A DNA stretch of 64,000 nucleotides, taken from contig NZ_CP033367.1 in assembly GCF_013170845.1 (NCBI RefSeq), forward strand, positions 1,736,001-1,800,000. Direction: 5' to 3'. This stretch comes from Mesorhizobium loti R88b. Lineage in GTDB: Bacteria; Pseudomonadota; Alphaproteobacteria; Rhizobiales; Rhizobiaceae. A program made the translations under genes and the position numbers. Shown here in pieces: positions 27,312 through 36,119 of this stretch. Numbering within the stretch: position 1 is the first letter of the stretch; each line of letters begins with the position of its first letter. The notes under the pieces are model-generated. The model searched no databases, was not told the DNA's origin, and saw only the letters and a list, made by a program, of their open reading frames with translations.

Positions 27312-27934
27312 GCTCCGCGATGGATTCGCTGCAGCATTCTGGTGGCGGTGCTGACGGTCATCGTCTCGCTGGCGCTGGCGATACCCGCCGGCTATGCGCT
27401 GGCGCGGCTGAAACTGCCGCTGCGCGGCTTGATCCTGCTCGCCTTCCTCATCCCGCAAGCGTTTCCGAACCTGCCGGTCTATGTCAACATCGCACGCGTC
27501 TTCTACCAGATCGGCCTCAATGGACGATCACCGGTGTGGTTCTGGTGCATGCCGTGCATGGTCTCGTCTATGCGGTGTGGATCGCCACGGCGGCCTTTTC
27601 CGCCGTCGATGTCGAGCTCGAGCAGGCGGCGCGTTCGATCGGTGCCGGAGCGTTCCGCGCCTTTCGCGACCTGACCTTGCCGCTCGCCATGCCCGGTCTG
27701 ATGGCCAGCGCCATCTTCGTCTTCCTGGAATCGCTCGACGAATTCACCGGCAGCTATTTCGTCGGCGCGCCGGATGTGAATATGCTGCCGCTGCTGCTTT
27801 ATTCGGCGGGCGCCGGCGGCAATTATCAGATCGCCTCGATCACGGCACTGCTGCTGCTCATCCCGTCGATCGGCTTCATGCTGATCGTTGAGCGGTTCCT
27901 GAAGGCCGATGTGCTGTCGCGGGTTGGCCATTGA
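27312..27934 (+). pseudogene. Truncated, frameshifted ABC permease (PotC-like)
   Basis: Reads as the C-terminal two thirds of an inner-membrane ABC permease: VAVLTVIVSLALAIPAGYALARL in one frame up to about 27520, then VHAVHGLVYAVWIATAAF through LKADVLSRVGH in another. The break near LNG/TITG (27520-27530) fits loss of a single base. The usual first 60-70 residues and the start codon are missing; upstream sequence is an SDR remnant instead. The EAA loop (LEQAARSIGAGAFRAFRDLTLPLAMP) survives. It probably came from a spermidine/Fbp-type importer that once belonged with the following LacI and phosphoesterase genes. Confidence 0.88.
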
Positions 27935-27953
27935 AGAGTATGAGCGTCAACCG

Positions 27954-29024
27954 ATGACGGCGGACAAGAACTCGACCACGGGCGACAAGACCTCGGACAA
28001 GCTTCGCTCGGTCAGCGCGCTGCATGTCGCGCGCCAGGCGGGGGTGTCGCGCTCGGCGGTGTCGCGCGCCTTCACGCCGGGCGCCAGCGTCGCCACCGAA
28101 ACGCGCGAAAAGATAATGCGCGCCGCCGAAGAACTCGGCTATCAGGTCAACGATCTGGCGCGTGGCCTGCTCGCCAACCAGAGCCGGCTGGTCGGCCTGG
28201 TGGTGACCAAGCCGGAGGTCGGCTTTCGCGCGCATCTTACAGCCGCACTCACCAAGGCGCTGATCCATCGCGGCAATGTTCCGGTCATGATCAACACCGG
28301 CCAGACCGAGCAGGAACTGATATCAGCCCAGAAGACGCTGCTTGGCCATCGCGCCGAGGCGACGATCATCCTTTCCGGCTCGCCGCCTTCGTCCTTCTTC
28401 GAACTCGCGCGGCGCAATGGCCAGCCGCTCGTCGTCATCGGCCGGTCCGAACCGGAGGCCGATCATATCCAGACCGACGGCAGTGCGGCAGCAAGGCTCG
28501 CGGCAGCGCTGTTCGTCGCGCGCGGTATGGTGAAGCTCGGCCTGGCGGGATCGCTGTCGGGTACACCCACCATCACCGAACGCGAGGATGCCTTCTGCGC
28601 CGAGGCCGCGCGTCTGGGCGCAGAAGTCGTGATCGCGCGGGGCAGGGATACGGATTATGCGGGCGGGTTGCAGGCGGGCAAGGCCCTGATTGATGGCCAG
28701 GACCGACCGCAGGCGATCTTCTGCGTCAACGATCTCGTTGCCTTTGGCGTCATGGACCATGCCCGTCAGGCGGGGCTCGACATCCCCGGCGATCTCTCCG
28801 TGATCGGCTTCGACGATATCCCGGAAGCCGGCTGGCTTGCCTACCAGTTGACCACCTTCCGCCAGGATCCGGAGACGATGGCCGCCAGGGCCGTCGCACT
28901 GCTCGACCTGCGCCAGCAACAACCGGATCTGGCGCCGATTCGAGAGCGCCTAAGTGTGCCGCTCGTTGTGCGCGGCAGTTTCGTTCCGCTGGACGCGGAA
29001 CGACTCCCAAGCAGTTCCTCCTGA
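27954..29024 (+). CDS. LacI family transcriptional regulator
   Basis: Regulator of 356 aa: LacI-type helix-turn-helix (SALHVARQAGVSRSAVSRAF, about residues 19-40) and a periplasmic-binding-protein-like effector domain with the DRPQAIFCVNDLVAFG and GDLSVIGFDDIPEA motifs. The intact HTH and hinge suggest it is functional. It sits 19 bp after a decayed ABC permease and 26 bp before a metallophosphoesterase, so it probably regulated that transporter locus and may now control only the esterase or remote genes. The ATG at 27954 has a poor ribosome site. Confidence 0.93.
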   Translation: MTADKNSTTGDKTSDKLRSVSALHVARQAGVSRSAVSRAFTPGASVATETREKIMRAAEELGYQVNDLARGLLANQSRLVGLVVTKPEVGFRAHLTAALTKALIHRGNVPVMINTGQTEQELISAQKTLLGHRAEATIILSGSPPSSFFELARRNGQPLVVIGRSEPEADHIQTDGSAAARLAAALFVARGMVKLGLAGSLSGTPTITEREDAFCAEAARLGAEVVIARGRDTDYAGGLQAGKALIDGQDRPQAIFCVNDLVAFGVMDHARQAGLDIPGDLSVIGFDDIPEAGWLAYQLTTFRQDPETMAARAVALLDLRQQQPDLAPIRERLSVPLVVRGSFVPLDAERLPSSSS

Positions 29025-29050
29025 CATCCTTAGCCACAGGTCGTTGCCCT

Positions 29051-29824
29051 ATGAAAATCATCCAGCTCTCCGATCCGCATTTGATGACGCCGGGTGGCCT
29101 TCTCTACGGTTCCGATCCGCTGGCGAGGCTGGAGGCCTGCCTTGCCGACATCGGCAAGAACCACGCCGATGCCGATCTGGTTGTGATTTCAGGCGACCTG
29201 ACCAATGACGGCGAACGTGTCGCTTATGCGGCGTTGCGGGAGAGGCTGGCGCAATTTGCTTTGCCCTGCCGGCTGATGCTCGGCAACCATGATGACCGGG
29301 CGCTTTTTCTCGAAATGTTCCCCCATGCCGCCACCGAGCGTGGGTTCGTGCAGAGCGTGTTCGACGGCAGTGAGGGTCGGCTGATCCTCCTCGACACGCT
29401 GGACAGCGGCCATGTCGAAGGCAGGCTGTGCCCGGCGCGACTCGAATGGCTGGACGAAAAGCTCGGGGAAGCGCGCGGCCGGGCCTTCCTGTTCATGCAT
29501 CACCCGCCATTCCGAATCCATATGCCGGTGCTCGACGAGGTAAGGCTCGCCGATGCAGACGCCTTCCATGACGTCCTGTCGCGCCACGGCAATGTCCACC
29601 ACATCTTCGCAGGCCACGTCCATCGGCTGATCGCCGGCAGCTGGCGCGGCATACCGGTCAGCACGCTGCGCAGCACCAACCATCAGAGCGCGCTCGATTT
29701 CTCGCAGAGCTGGAGCCTGGGCCACGAACCGCCCGCCTATGCCGTGATCTTCTTCGATGCGGATGGGGTGATCGTCCATTTTCACGATTTTCCGGTGGCG
29801 CCGGTGTCGGATCGAGTTCCGTAG
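29051..29824 (+). CDS. Metallophosphoesterase (CpdA-like phosphodiesterase)
   Basis: Calcineurin-fold dinuclear metal phosphodiesterase, 257 aa. All metal-binding blocks are present: DPH (residues 8-10), GDLTNDG, GNHDDR, HHPPF and GHVHR. This is the class III cyclic-nucleotide/glycerophosphodiesterase layout. It follows the LacI gene after 26 bp and was probably part of the same operon as the lost transporter; a role in hydrolysing an imported phosphodiester is therefore plausible. cAMP phosphodiesterase activity cannot be excluded. Confidence 0.92.
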   Translation: MKIIQLSDPHLMTPGGLLYGSDPLARLEACLADIGKNHADADLVVISGDLTNDGERVAYAALRERLAQFALPCRLMLGNHDDRALFLEMFPHAATERGFVQSVFDGSEGRLILLDTLDSGHVEGRLCPARLEWLDEKLGEARGRAFLFMHHPPFRIHMPVLDEVRLADADAFHDVLSRHGNVHHIFAGHVHRLIAGSWRGIPVSTLRSTNHQSALDFSQSWSLGHEPPAYAVIFFDADGVIVHFHDFPVAPVSDRVP

Positions 29825-30125
29825 AGCTCTTCATTCCGAGAATGAGTTCGACGGTCGTGACGAGGGACCGTCGCGACCGGCCGAGCCAGCCCCGGCTACG
29901 ATGCATCTCCCGTACGCCGAAGATCATATCCCGGCGATGGTCTGCCCGCGCGCGCGTCGTCCTGTGCGATTGGTGTGCTTCACTGTGCTTTTTGGGCGCA
30001 TACGGAGTCTCCCCGAAACGGTGCCAAAAAGCACGCGATTTTGGACATTAGTCTTGACAGAAATACAGATGTTCAATACCCGTCAAGCGAATGAACAAGC
30101 CTGCACTATGGGAGGAATAAGCGGT
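29825..30125. other. Intergenic leader of the oxidoreductase-dehydrogenase operon
   Basis: About 300 bp without a supported gene. It contains an 11-bp perfect inverted repeat (29985-30034) and a TTGACA at 30054-30059 that could be a -35 element. A longer in-frame extension of the following gene through this region is open but has no homology, and the GGAGGA at about 30110 marks the downstream start instead. Confidence 0.6.
29985..30034. promoter_or_regulatory. 11-bp inverted repeat upstream of oxidoreductase operon
   Basis: GTGCTTTTTGG at 29985-29995 is perfectly complementary to CCAAAAAGCAC at 30024-30034, with 28 bp between. It lies after the phosphoesterase gene and 20 bp before the TTGACA. 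It could terminate read-through or act as a regulator site; nothing in the sequence decides between these. Confidence 0.5.
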
Positions 30126-31454
30126 ATGGCGTCCAATGTTTCGCTGACGGGCCTTGCCCGCGATCTCGAGGAACGCGGCAAGTCGGGCAAGCCTATCCGC
30201 ATCGGCCTCATCGGCTCCGGCGAGATGGGAACCGATATCGTCACCCGCGTTGCCCATATGTCCGGCATCGAGATCGGCGCGATTTCCGAACTGAACCTGC
30301 CAGCCGCCAGCAAGGCGGTGGATATCGCCTTCCAGGAAACCGGCCATGCGCGCGAAGTGTCGAACGCCTCGGCGATGACCGCTGCCATGGAAGCCGGCAA
30401 GATCGCGGTCACCAACGACGCCAATCTGGTCATCAACAATGACCTCATCGACGTCGTCATCGACGCCACCGGCGTTCCCGCCGTCGGCGCCGAGATCGGT
30501 TTGCGCGCCATGGAGCATGGCAAGCACCTGGTGATGATGAATGTCGAGGCCGACGTCACCATCGGGGCCTATCTGAAGAGCGAAGCAGACAGGCTCGGCG
30601 TCACCTATTCGCTGGGCGCCGGCGACGAGCCGTCCTCATGCATGGAGCTGATCGAGTTCGTCTCGGCGATGGGCCATCCGATCGTCGCCGCCGGCAAGGG
30701 CAAGAACAATCCGCTCAACATCGATGCCACGCCGCCCGCCTATGAGGAAGAGGCGAAGCGCCGGCACATGAATGTGCGCATGCTGGTCGAATTCGTCGAC
30801 GGCTCCAAGACCATGGTCGAGATGGCGGCGATCGCCAACGCCACCGGGCTGGTGCCCGACAAGGCGGGCATGCACGGCCCGGCCGCGACGCTCGGCGAAC
30901 TCTCGAAAGTCCTGGTGCCGCAGAAGGATGGCGGCGTGCTGTCCAGGGTCGGCGTCGTCGACTATTCCATAGGCAAGGGCGTGGCGCCCGGCGTCTTCGT
31001 TGTCGCCGACATGTCGCATCCGCGCATTTCGGAGCGCATGGAAGATCTGAAGATGGGCAAGGGCCCGTACTTCACCTTCCATCGTCCCTATCATCTGACG
31101 TCGCTCGAAGTGCCGCTGACCTGCGCCCGTGTCGTCCTCTACGGCAAGGCCGACATGGTGCCGCTGGCGAAGCCCGTGGCCGAAGTCGCCGCAGTCGCCA
31201 AGAAGGACATGCAGCCCGGCGAGAAGCTCGATGCGATCGGCGAATATTGCTACCGCGCCTGGATCATGACGGCACCGGAAGCGCATGCCGCCAAGGCCAT
31301 TCCCTGCGGCCTGCTGCAGGGCGGTTCGGTGACGGCGCCGATCAAGAAGGGCGAGCTCATCACCTATGCGAATGCGGCGCCGGCTCCGGGCTCCAAGATC
31401 GCCGAACTGCGTGCCCGCCAGGACAAACTCGTCTACGGAACCGTGGGAGCCTGA
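30126..31454 (+). CDS. NAD(P)-dependent oxidoreductase with C-terminal SAF domain
   Basis: Homoserine-dehydrogenase-like Rossmann protein, 442 aa. The nucleotide loop GLIGSGEMGTDI lies near residue 30, followed by an NAD-binding/catalytic region with GEPSS-like DEPSSCMEL near residue 170. A SAF-type beta-clip domain sits at the C-terminus (from about 355: KPVAEVAAVAKKDMQPGEKLDAIGEYCYRAW). The ATG at 30126 is chosen because GGGAGGAATAAG precedes it. Two bases separate it from the E1alpha gene, so it supplies or uses the same pathway intermediate as the dehydrogenase complex. Substrate unknown; SAF-domain oxidoreductases of this type occur in carbohydrate-acid operons. Confidence 0.85.
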   Translation: MASNVSLTGLARDLEERGKSGKPIRIGLIGSGEMGTDIVTRVAHMSGIEIGAISELNLPAASKAVDIAFQETGHAREVSNASAMTAAMEAGKIAVTNDANLVINNDLIDVVIDATGVPAVGAEIGLRAMEHGKHLVMMNVEADVTIGAYLKSEADRLGVTYSLGAGDEPSSCMELIEFVSAMGHPIVAAGKGKNNPLNIDATPPAYEEEAKRRHMNVRMLVEFVDGSKTMVEMAAIANATGLVPDKAGMHGPAATLGELSKVLVPQKDGGVLSRVGVVDYSIGKGVAPGVFVVADMSHPRISERMEDLKMGKGPYFTFHRPYHLTSLEVPLTCARVVLYGKADMVPLAKPVAEVAAVAKKDMQPGEKLDAIGEYCYRAWIMTAPEAHAAKAIPCGLLQGGSVTAPIKKGELITYANAAPAPGSKIAELRARQDKLVYGTVGA

Positions 31455-31456
31455 TC

Positions 31457-32485
31457 ATGGCCACAGCCAGCAAAGCGGTCGCCGACAGTCGCGCCAACTT
31501 GCCTTTCGTCTATCGCCAGTACAGCGCCGAGCAGCTCAAGCAGGTGCTCTACAAGATGTACCTCATCCGCCGCTTCGAAGAGGGCGCGGAGGACAGCTAC
31601 ACGCGCGGCCTCATCCACGGCACCATGCATTTGTCGATCGGCCAGGAAGCCAGCGCCATGGGCATCTGCATGCCGCTTGGCGAGGATGACCAGATCACCT
31701 CGACGCATCGCGGCCATGGCCACTGCATCGCCAAGGGAGCCGAGGTCAAACGCATGTTCGCCGAGTTCTTCGGCAAGACCACCGGCTACTGCAAGGGCCG
31801 TGGCGGTTCGATGCACATTGCCGATGTCGCCAAGGGCAATCTCGGCGCCAATGGCATTGTCGGCGGCGGCATTCCGATCGCGGTCGGTGCGGCTTTGTCG
31901 TCCAAGATGATGAAGACTGGCAAGGTCGTGGTGTCCTTCTTCGGTGACGGCGCCAACAATGAGGGCGCCTTCCACGAAGCGCTCAACATGGCGGCGGTCT
32001 GGAAGCTGCCGGTCATCTTCGTCTGCGAGAACAATGGCTACGGCATGTCGACGTCGACCGCCCGCTCGACCGCGGTCAAGAACATCGCCGACCGCGCCGC
32101 CGCCTATTCGATGCCCGGCGTGATCGTCAACGGCAACATTTTTTCGGAGGTCGCCGAGGCGTCCTACAAGGCTGTCGAGCGTGCCCGCGCTGGCGAGGGG
32201 CCGACGCTGATCGAATCCAAGACCTACCGCCATCGCGGCCACTCCAAGAGCGACCGCAACCGCTATCGCACCAAGGAAGAGATCGAGGACTGGATGTCGA
32301 ACCGCGATCCGATCACGCTGTTCGAAAGCGAATTGCGGGAATTCGGCTTCATCGACGACAAGGGCATCGAGGCCATCCGTGACGCGGTGGCGCAGGAGAT
32401 CGCCAACGGCATCGAGTTCGCCAAGGCGAGCCCGTCGCCTGACGTCAGCGAGACCGGAAATTACGTGTATACGGAGCAGGCGTGA
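31457..32485 (+). CDS. Thiamine-diphosphate dehydrogenase E1 alpha subunit
   Basis: E1 alpha of a pyruvate/acetoin/2-oxoacid dehydrogenase complex, 342 aa. The TPP-binding motif is intact ([31 protein letters not shown]), as is the [10 protein letters not shown] loop. Phylogenetically this form is shared by acetoin dehydrogenase (AcoA) and pyruvate dehydrogenase; sequence alone does not decide. Second gene of a four-gene operon with E1 beta and E2. The presence of a SAF oxidoreductase instead of acoX/acoD or an E3 argues that it is not a standard acetoin or pyruvate cluster. Confidence 0.94.
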   Translation: MATASKAVADSRANLPFVYRQYSAEQLKQVLYKMYLIRRFEEGAEDSYTRGLIHGTMHLSIGQEASAMGICMPLGEDDQITSTHRGHGHCIAKGAEVKRMFAEFFGKTTGYCKGRGGSMHIADVAKGNLGANGIVGGGIPIAVGAALSSKMMKTGKVVVSFFGDGANNEGAFHEALNMAAVWKLPVIFVCENNGYGMSTSTARSTAVKNIADRAAAYSMPGVIVNGNIFSEVAEASYKAVERARAGEGPTLIESKTYRHRGHSKSDRNRYRTKEEIEDWMSNRDPITLFESELREFGFIDDKGIEAIRDAVAQEIANGIEFAKASPSPDVSETGNYVYTEQA

Positions 32486-33483
32486 TGGATGCGATGGTGC
32501 GTGAACTGAGCTACGCCCAGGCGATCCAGGAAGCCATGGCGATTGCCATGGAGATGGACGAACGCGTCTTCCTGATGGGGGAGGACATCGGCGTCTATGG
32601 CGGCGCCTTTCAGGTGACCGGCGACCTGGTCGAGCGCTTCGGCACGGAACGGGTCATCGATACGCCGATTTCGGAACTGGGTGGCGCAGGCGTCGCGGTG
32701 GGTGCGGCCCTCACCGGCATGCGGCCGATCTTCGAATTCCAGTTTTCCGATTTCGCCACGCTCGCCATGGAGCAGATCGTCAATCAGGCGGCCAAGATGC
32801 GCTTCATGCTGGGCGGCGAGGTTTCGGTTCCTGTGGTGATGCGCTTTCCCGCCGGCTCCGGCACGGGTGCCGCCGCGCAGCACAGCCAGAGCCTGGAAGC
32901 CTGGCTCGGCCATGTGCCGGGGCTGAAGGTCATCCAGCCGGCGACGCCCTATGATGCCAAGGGCATGCTTTTGGCGGCGGTCGCCGACCCCGATCCGGTG
33001 ATGATCTTCGAGCACAAGCTGCTCTACAAGGCGAAAGGTCCGGTGCCCGAGGGCTATTACACGGTGCCGATCGGCAAGGCCGACATCCGCCGCGAGGGCC
33101 GTGACCTCACCATCGTTGCCACCTCGATCATGGTGCAGAAGGCGCTCGACGCGGCGGCCGTGCTGGAAGCCGAGGGCATCGACGTCGAAGTGGTGGATCT
33201 TCGGACCATCCGGCCGATGGACAAGCAGACCGTCATCGACAGTGTCAAGAAGACATCGCGGCTGATGTGCGTCTACGAAGCGGTCAAGACGCTGGGCATC
33301 GGCGCCGAGGTCAGCGCCATGATCGCCGAGAGCGAGGCGTTCGACTATCTCGACGCGCCGATCGTGCGGCTGGGCGGCGCCGAGACGCCGATCCCCTACA
33401 ATCCGGAGCTGGAAAAGGCCACCGTGCCTCAAGTTCCCGACATCATCACCGCCGCGCGCGACCTCGTGAAAGGGGTTCGCTGA
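32485..33483 (+). CDS. Thiamine-diphosphate dehydrogenase E1 beta subunit
   Basis: E1 beta partner, 332 aa, with the [15 protein letters not shown]-terminus, [18 protein letters not shown] and the C-terminal transketolase domain ending near [14 protein letters not shown]. The stop of E1 alpha overlaps the ATG (TGATG); a GTG three bases earlier is also possible. Forms the alpha2beta2 E1 that decarboxylates the 2-oxoacid or cleaves acetoin and transfers the acyl group to the lipoyl E2 encoded next. Confidence 0.94.
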   Translation: MDAMVRELSYAQAIQEAMAIAMEMDERVFLMGEDIGVYGGAFQVTGDLVERFGTERVIDTPISELGGAGVAVGAALTGMRPIFEFQFSDFATLAMEQIVNQAAKMRFMLGGEVSVPVVMRFPAGSGTGAAAQHSQSLEAWLGHVPGLKVIQPATPYDAKGMLLAAVADPDPVMIFEHKLLYKAKGPVPEGYYTVPIGKADIRREGRDLTIVATSIMVQKALDAAAVLEAEGIDVEVVDLRTIRPMDKQTVIDSVKKTSRLMCVYEAVKTLGIGAEVSAMIAESEAFDYLDAPIVRLGGAETPIPYNPELEKATVPQVPDIITAARDLVKGVR

Positions 33484-33486
33484 GCG

Positions 33487-34863
33487 ATGCCGACCGAAGT
33501 CATTCTACCCAAGGTCGACATGGACATGGCGACCGGACAGATCTCGCGCTGGTTCGCCGAGGAAGGCGCGACCGTCAAGAAGGGCGATGTGCTGTTCGAG
33601 ATCGAGACCGACAAGGCGGCGATGGAAATCGACGCGCCGGCCAGTGGCGTGCTGCGCGATGTGACCGGTAGGGAAGGCGTCGATATTCCGGTCGGCGCGC
33701 CTGTAGCGTGGATTTATGCGGATGGCGAGGTCTATGGGACTGATGCCGCCGAGGCGAAGCAGGACAAAGCGCCAATCTCCCCACCCGTGGGGGAGATGTC
33801 GGCGAAGCCGACAGAGGGGGGCGCTGTCCCGCCAACGTTGCATTCTGTCGCGCCCCCCTCTGCCCTGCCGGGCATCTTCCCCACAGGAGGGGAGATCGGC
33901 CAATCGCCGTCGGGCGCACGTGCAACACCGCTTGCTCGACGTCTGGCCCGTGAGGCGGGCCTTGCTCTCGCCAGCATCGCGGGCACCGGCCCGCGCGGCC
34001 GCGTAGTCAAGGCGGATATCGAGGCGGCGGTTGCCGGCGGCGCAAAGGTTGCACCCGAAGCCAAGATCATGCCCGCCATAACGCCGGCCGCTACCGCCCC
34101 GGCGCCAAAGGCGATGTCGGACGATCAGGTGCTGAAGCTGTTCGAGCAAGGCTCCTACGATCTCGTCCCGCACGACAATATGCGCAAGACCATTGCGCGG
34201 CGGCTGGTCGAGGCCAAGACCAGCATCCCGCATTTTTACCTGACGCTCGACTGCGAGCTCGATGCGCTGCTGGCGCTGCGTTCACAGCTCAATGCGGCAG
34301 CGCCGACGAAGAAGACCGACAAGGGTGATGCGCCCGCCTACAAGCTGTCGGTCAACGACATGGTGATCAAGGCGATGGCGATGGCCCTGAAGGCGGTGCC
34401 GGATGCCAATGCCTCGTGGACCGAAAGCGCCATGGTCAAGCACAAGCATGCCGATGTTGGTGTTGCCGTGGCGATCCCCGGCGGCCTGATCACGCCGATC
34501 ATTCGGCATGCGGACGAAAAGACGCTGTCCACCATTTCCAACGAGATGAAGGATCTGGCCAGCCGCGCCCGCAGCCGCAAGCTGAAGCCGGAAGAGTATC
34601 AGGGCGGCACCACAGCGGTGTCGAACCTCGGCATGTTTGGGATCAAGGACTTTGCCGCTGTCATCAACCCGCCGCATGCAACCATCCTGGCGGTGGGTGC
34701 CGGTGAGGAGCGGGCCGTGGTCAAGAACGGCGAGATCAAGATAGCCACCGTGATGTCGGTGACACTGTCGACCGATCACCGTGCCGTTGACGGAGCGCTG
34801 GGTGCCGAACTGCTGGTCGCCTTCAAGCGACTAATCGAAAACCCGATGGGCATGCTGGTCTAG
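33487..34863 (+). CDS. Dihydrolipoamide acyltransferase E2 with in-frame repeat insert
   Basis: E2 core enzyme, 458 aa. Order: one lipoyl domain (residues 1-80, lipoylated Lys43 in ETDKAAM), a linker, a peripheral-subunit-binding domain (about 142-180, TPLARRLAREAGLAL), and a catalytic CoA acyltransferase domain ending with STDHRAVDGA, which holds the catalytic His and Asp. The linker between lipoyl and binding domains (residues about 96-139) is not the usual Ala-Pro sequence but the translation of a 132-bp palindromic repeat that keeps the frame. It is 3 bp downstream of E1 beta. No E3 gene is nearby, so lipoamide dehydrogenase must be supplied from elsewhere. Confidence 0.95.
   Translation: MPTEVILPKVDMDMATGQISRWFAEEGATVKKGDVLFEIETDKAAMEIDAPASGVLRDVTGREGVDIPVGAPVAWIYADGEVYGTDAAEAKQDKAPISPPVGEMSAKPTEGGAVPPTLHSVAPPSALPGIFPTGGEIGQSPSGARATPLARRLAREAGLALASIAGTGPRGRVVKADIEAAVAGGAKVAPEAKIMPAITPAATAPAPKAMSDDQVLKLFEQGSYDLVPHDNMRKTIARRLVEAKTSIPHFYLTLDCELDALLALRSQLNAAAPTKKTDKGDAPAYKLSVNDMVIKAMAMALKAVPDANASWTESAMVKHKHADVGVAVAIPGGLITPIIRHADEKTLSTISNEMKDLASRARSRKLKPEEYQGGTTAVSNLGMFGIKDFAAVINPPHATILAVGAGEERAVVKNGEIKIATVMSVTLSTDHRAVDGALGAELLVAFKRLIENPMGMLV
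33771..33902. repeat. Palindromic repeat inserted in frame in the E2 gene
   Basis: Left arm begins CCAATCTCCCCACCCGTGGG and continues as GGAGATGTC with GACAGAGGGGGGCGC. The right arm read in reverse begins CCGATCTCCCCTCCTGTGGG and continues as GAAGATGCC with GGCAGAGGGGGGCGC. The arms are about 55 bp each with few mismatches. Its 132 bp equal 44 codons without a stop, translated as a Pro/Gly/Glu-rich linker. The composition is that of a mobile intergenic palindrome, here captured inside a coding region. Confidence 0.85.
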
Positions 34864-35075
34864 AAGATGAGCCCGTCGGGGCGGTTGTCAGGCTCGTGGA
34901 GCGTCAGTTCTGCGGGCCTGTATTGTTATGCGTGAGAGCATTTTGCGCTAGGCTGTTGCCTGATCGGAGCAGGCATGCGCACTGTCATCCACCAGTCATA
35001 TGCGCCGTGCAGGGAGGGAGACGGGAACCGGCCATGACGCCGGACCGCTCATGCATGGACAAGACAGGAGGTCTC

Positions 35076-36062
35076 ATGAAGACGCACTTCATCAAGCTGC
35101 TGGCCAGCCAGCTGGCGCTCGCGGCAACTTTGTTTGCCGGCGTGGCAAACGCCGAAACACTGACTCTCTACACATCGCAGCCGGAGGCCGACGCGGCCAA
35201 AACCGTGGACGCCTTCAAGAAGGCGCAGCCCGGCATCGACGTGACCATCTATCGTTCCGGAACCAGCGACATCCTTACCAAGATGGCGGCCGAGTTCGCC
35301 GCCGGCAGCCCGCAGCCCGACGTGCTGCTGATCGCCGATGCGGTCTCGATGGAGCTGTTGAAGAAGGACGACCGGCTGCTGCCTTATGCCGAGGCAAAGC
35401 TCGACGGCATCGAGGCTGATGCCTATGACGCCGATAAGACCTATTTCGGCAGCAAGCTGATCACCACCGGCATCGTCTACAACACGGCGGCGGCCGAAAA
35501 GCCGCAGCATTGGGCCGATCTCGCCAAGCCCGCTTACGCCGATGGCCTGGTCATGCCGAGCCCGCTCTATTCGGGGGCCGCCGCCTACCTGCTTTCAGGC
35601 TTCGCCGGCGATACCAATTATGGCTGGGATTTCTTCCAGAAGCTGAAGACCAACAACACCGTCAGCGTGCGCGGCAATGGCGCGGTGCTGAAGTCGGTGG
35701 CATCAGGCGAGAAGCCCTATGGCATCCTGGTCGACTTCATGGCGATGAACGCCAAAAAGAAGGGTTCGCCGGTCGAGTTCGTGTTCCCTAGCGAAGGCGT
35801 GCCGGCGGTGACCGAGCCGGTCGCCATCATGAAGACCGCCAAGAATGTCGACGGCGCCAAGAAGTTCGTCGACTTCATTCTGTCCGATGAAGGCCAGAAG
35901 CTGGCGCTGTCCATGGGCTATCTGCCGGCCCGTGCTTCGGTCGGCCGCCCCGACTGGCTGCCGGAAGGCGTCAAGGTCAAGGTAATGCCGTTCGACACCA
36001 AGGCAATCGTCGCCAAGACCGATGCCGACAAGGCGAAATTCCAGGAACTGTTCGGCGGCTGA
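35076..36062 (+). CDS. ABC solute-binding protein, Fbp/Afu/phosphonate family
   Basis: Periplasmic binding protein of the type that recognises iron, 2-aminoethylphosphonate or sugar phosphates, 328 aa. Signal peptide ends ANA-ET near residue 26; the mature part starts LTLYTSQPEADAAKTVDAF, typical of this family. ATG 35076 follows a strong AGGAGGT. The paired tyrosines that bind iron in FbpA are not evident near the C-terminal half, which favours an organic anion. First gene of an operon with a fused permease, an ATPase, an MBL-fold hydrolase and SurE, so a phosphorylated substrate is likely. About 210 bp upstream hold no gene. Confidence 0.9.
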   Translation: MKTHFIKLLASQLALAATLFAGVANAETLTLYTSQPEADAAKTVDAFKKAQPGIDVTIYRSGTSDILTKMAAEFAAGSPQPDVLLIADAVSMELLKKDDRLLPYAEAKLDGIEADAYDADKTYFGSKLITTGIVYNTAAAEKPQHWADLAKPAYADGLVMPSPLYSGAAAYLLSGFAGDTNYGWDFFQKLKTNNTVSVRGNGAVLKSVASGEKPYGILVDFMAMNAKKKGSPVEFVFPSEGVPAVTEPVAIMKTAKNVDGAKKFVDFILSDEGQKLALSMGYLPARASVGRPDWLPEGVKVKVMPFDTKAIVAKTDADKAKFQELFGG

Positions 36063-36119
36063 GCCGACACTATGGCGGGATGCCGGTGAGACGGCATCCG
36101 GATCTCAGGACACGCAATC

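Noticed and set aside
35076..36062. Ferric iron-binding protein (FbpA/FutA)
   Set aside because: The characteristic adjacent tyrosine ligands are not evident and the operon carries phosphoester-hydrolase genes; iron cannot be fully excluded.
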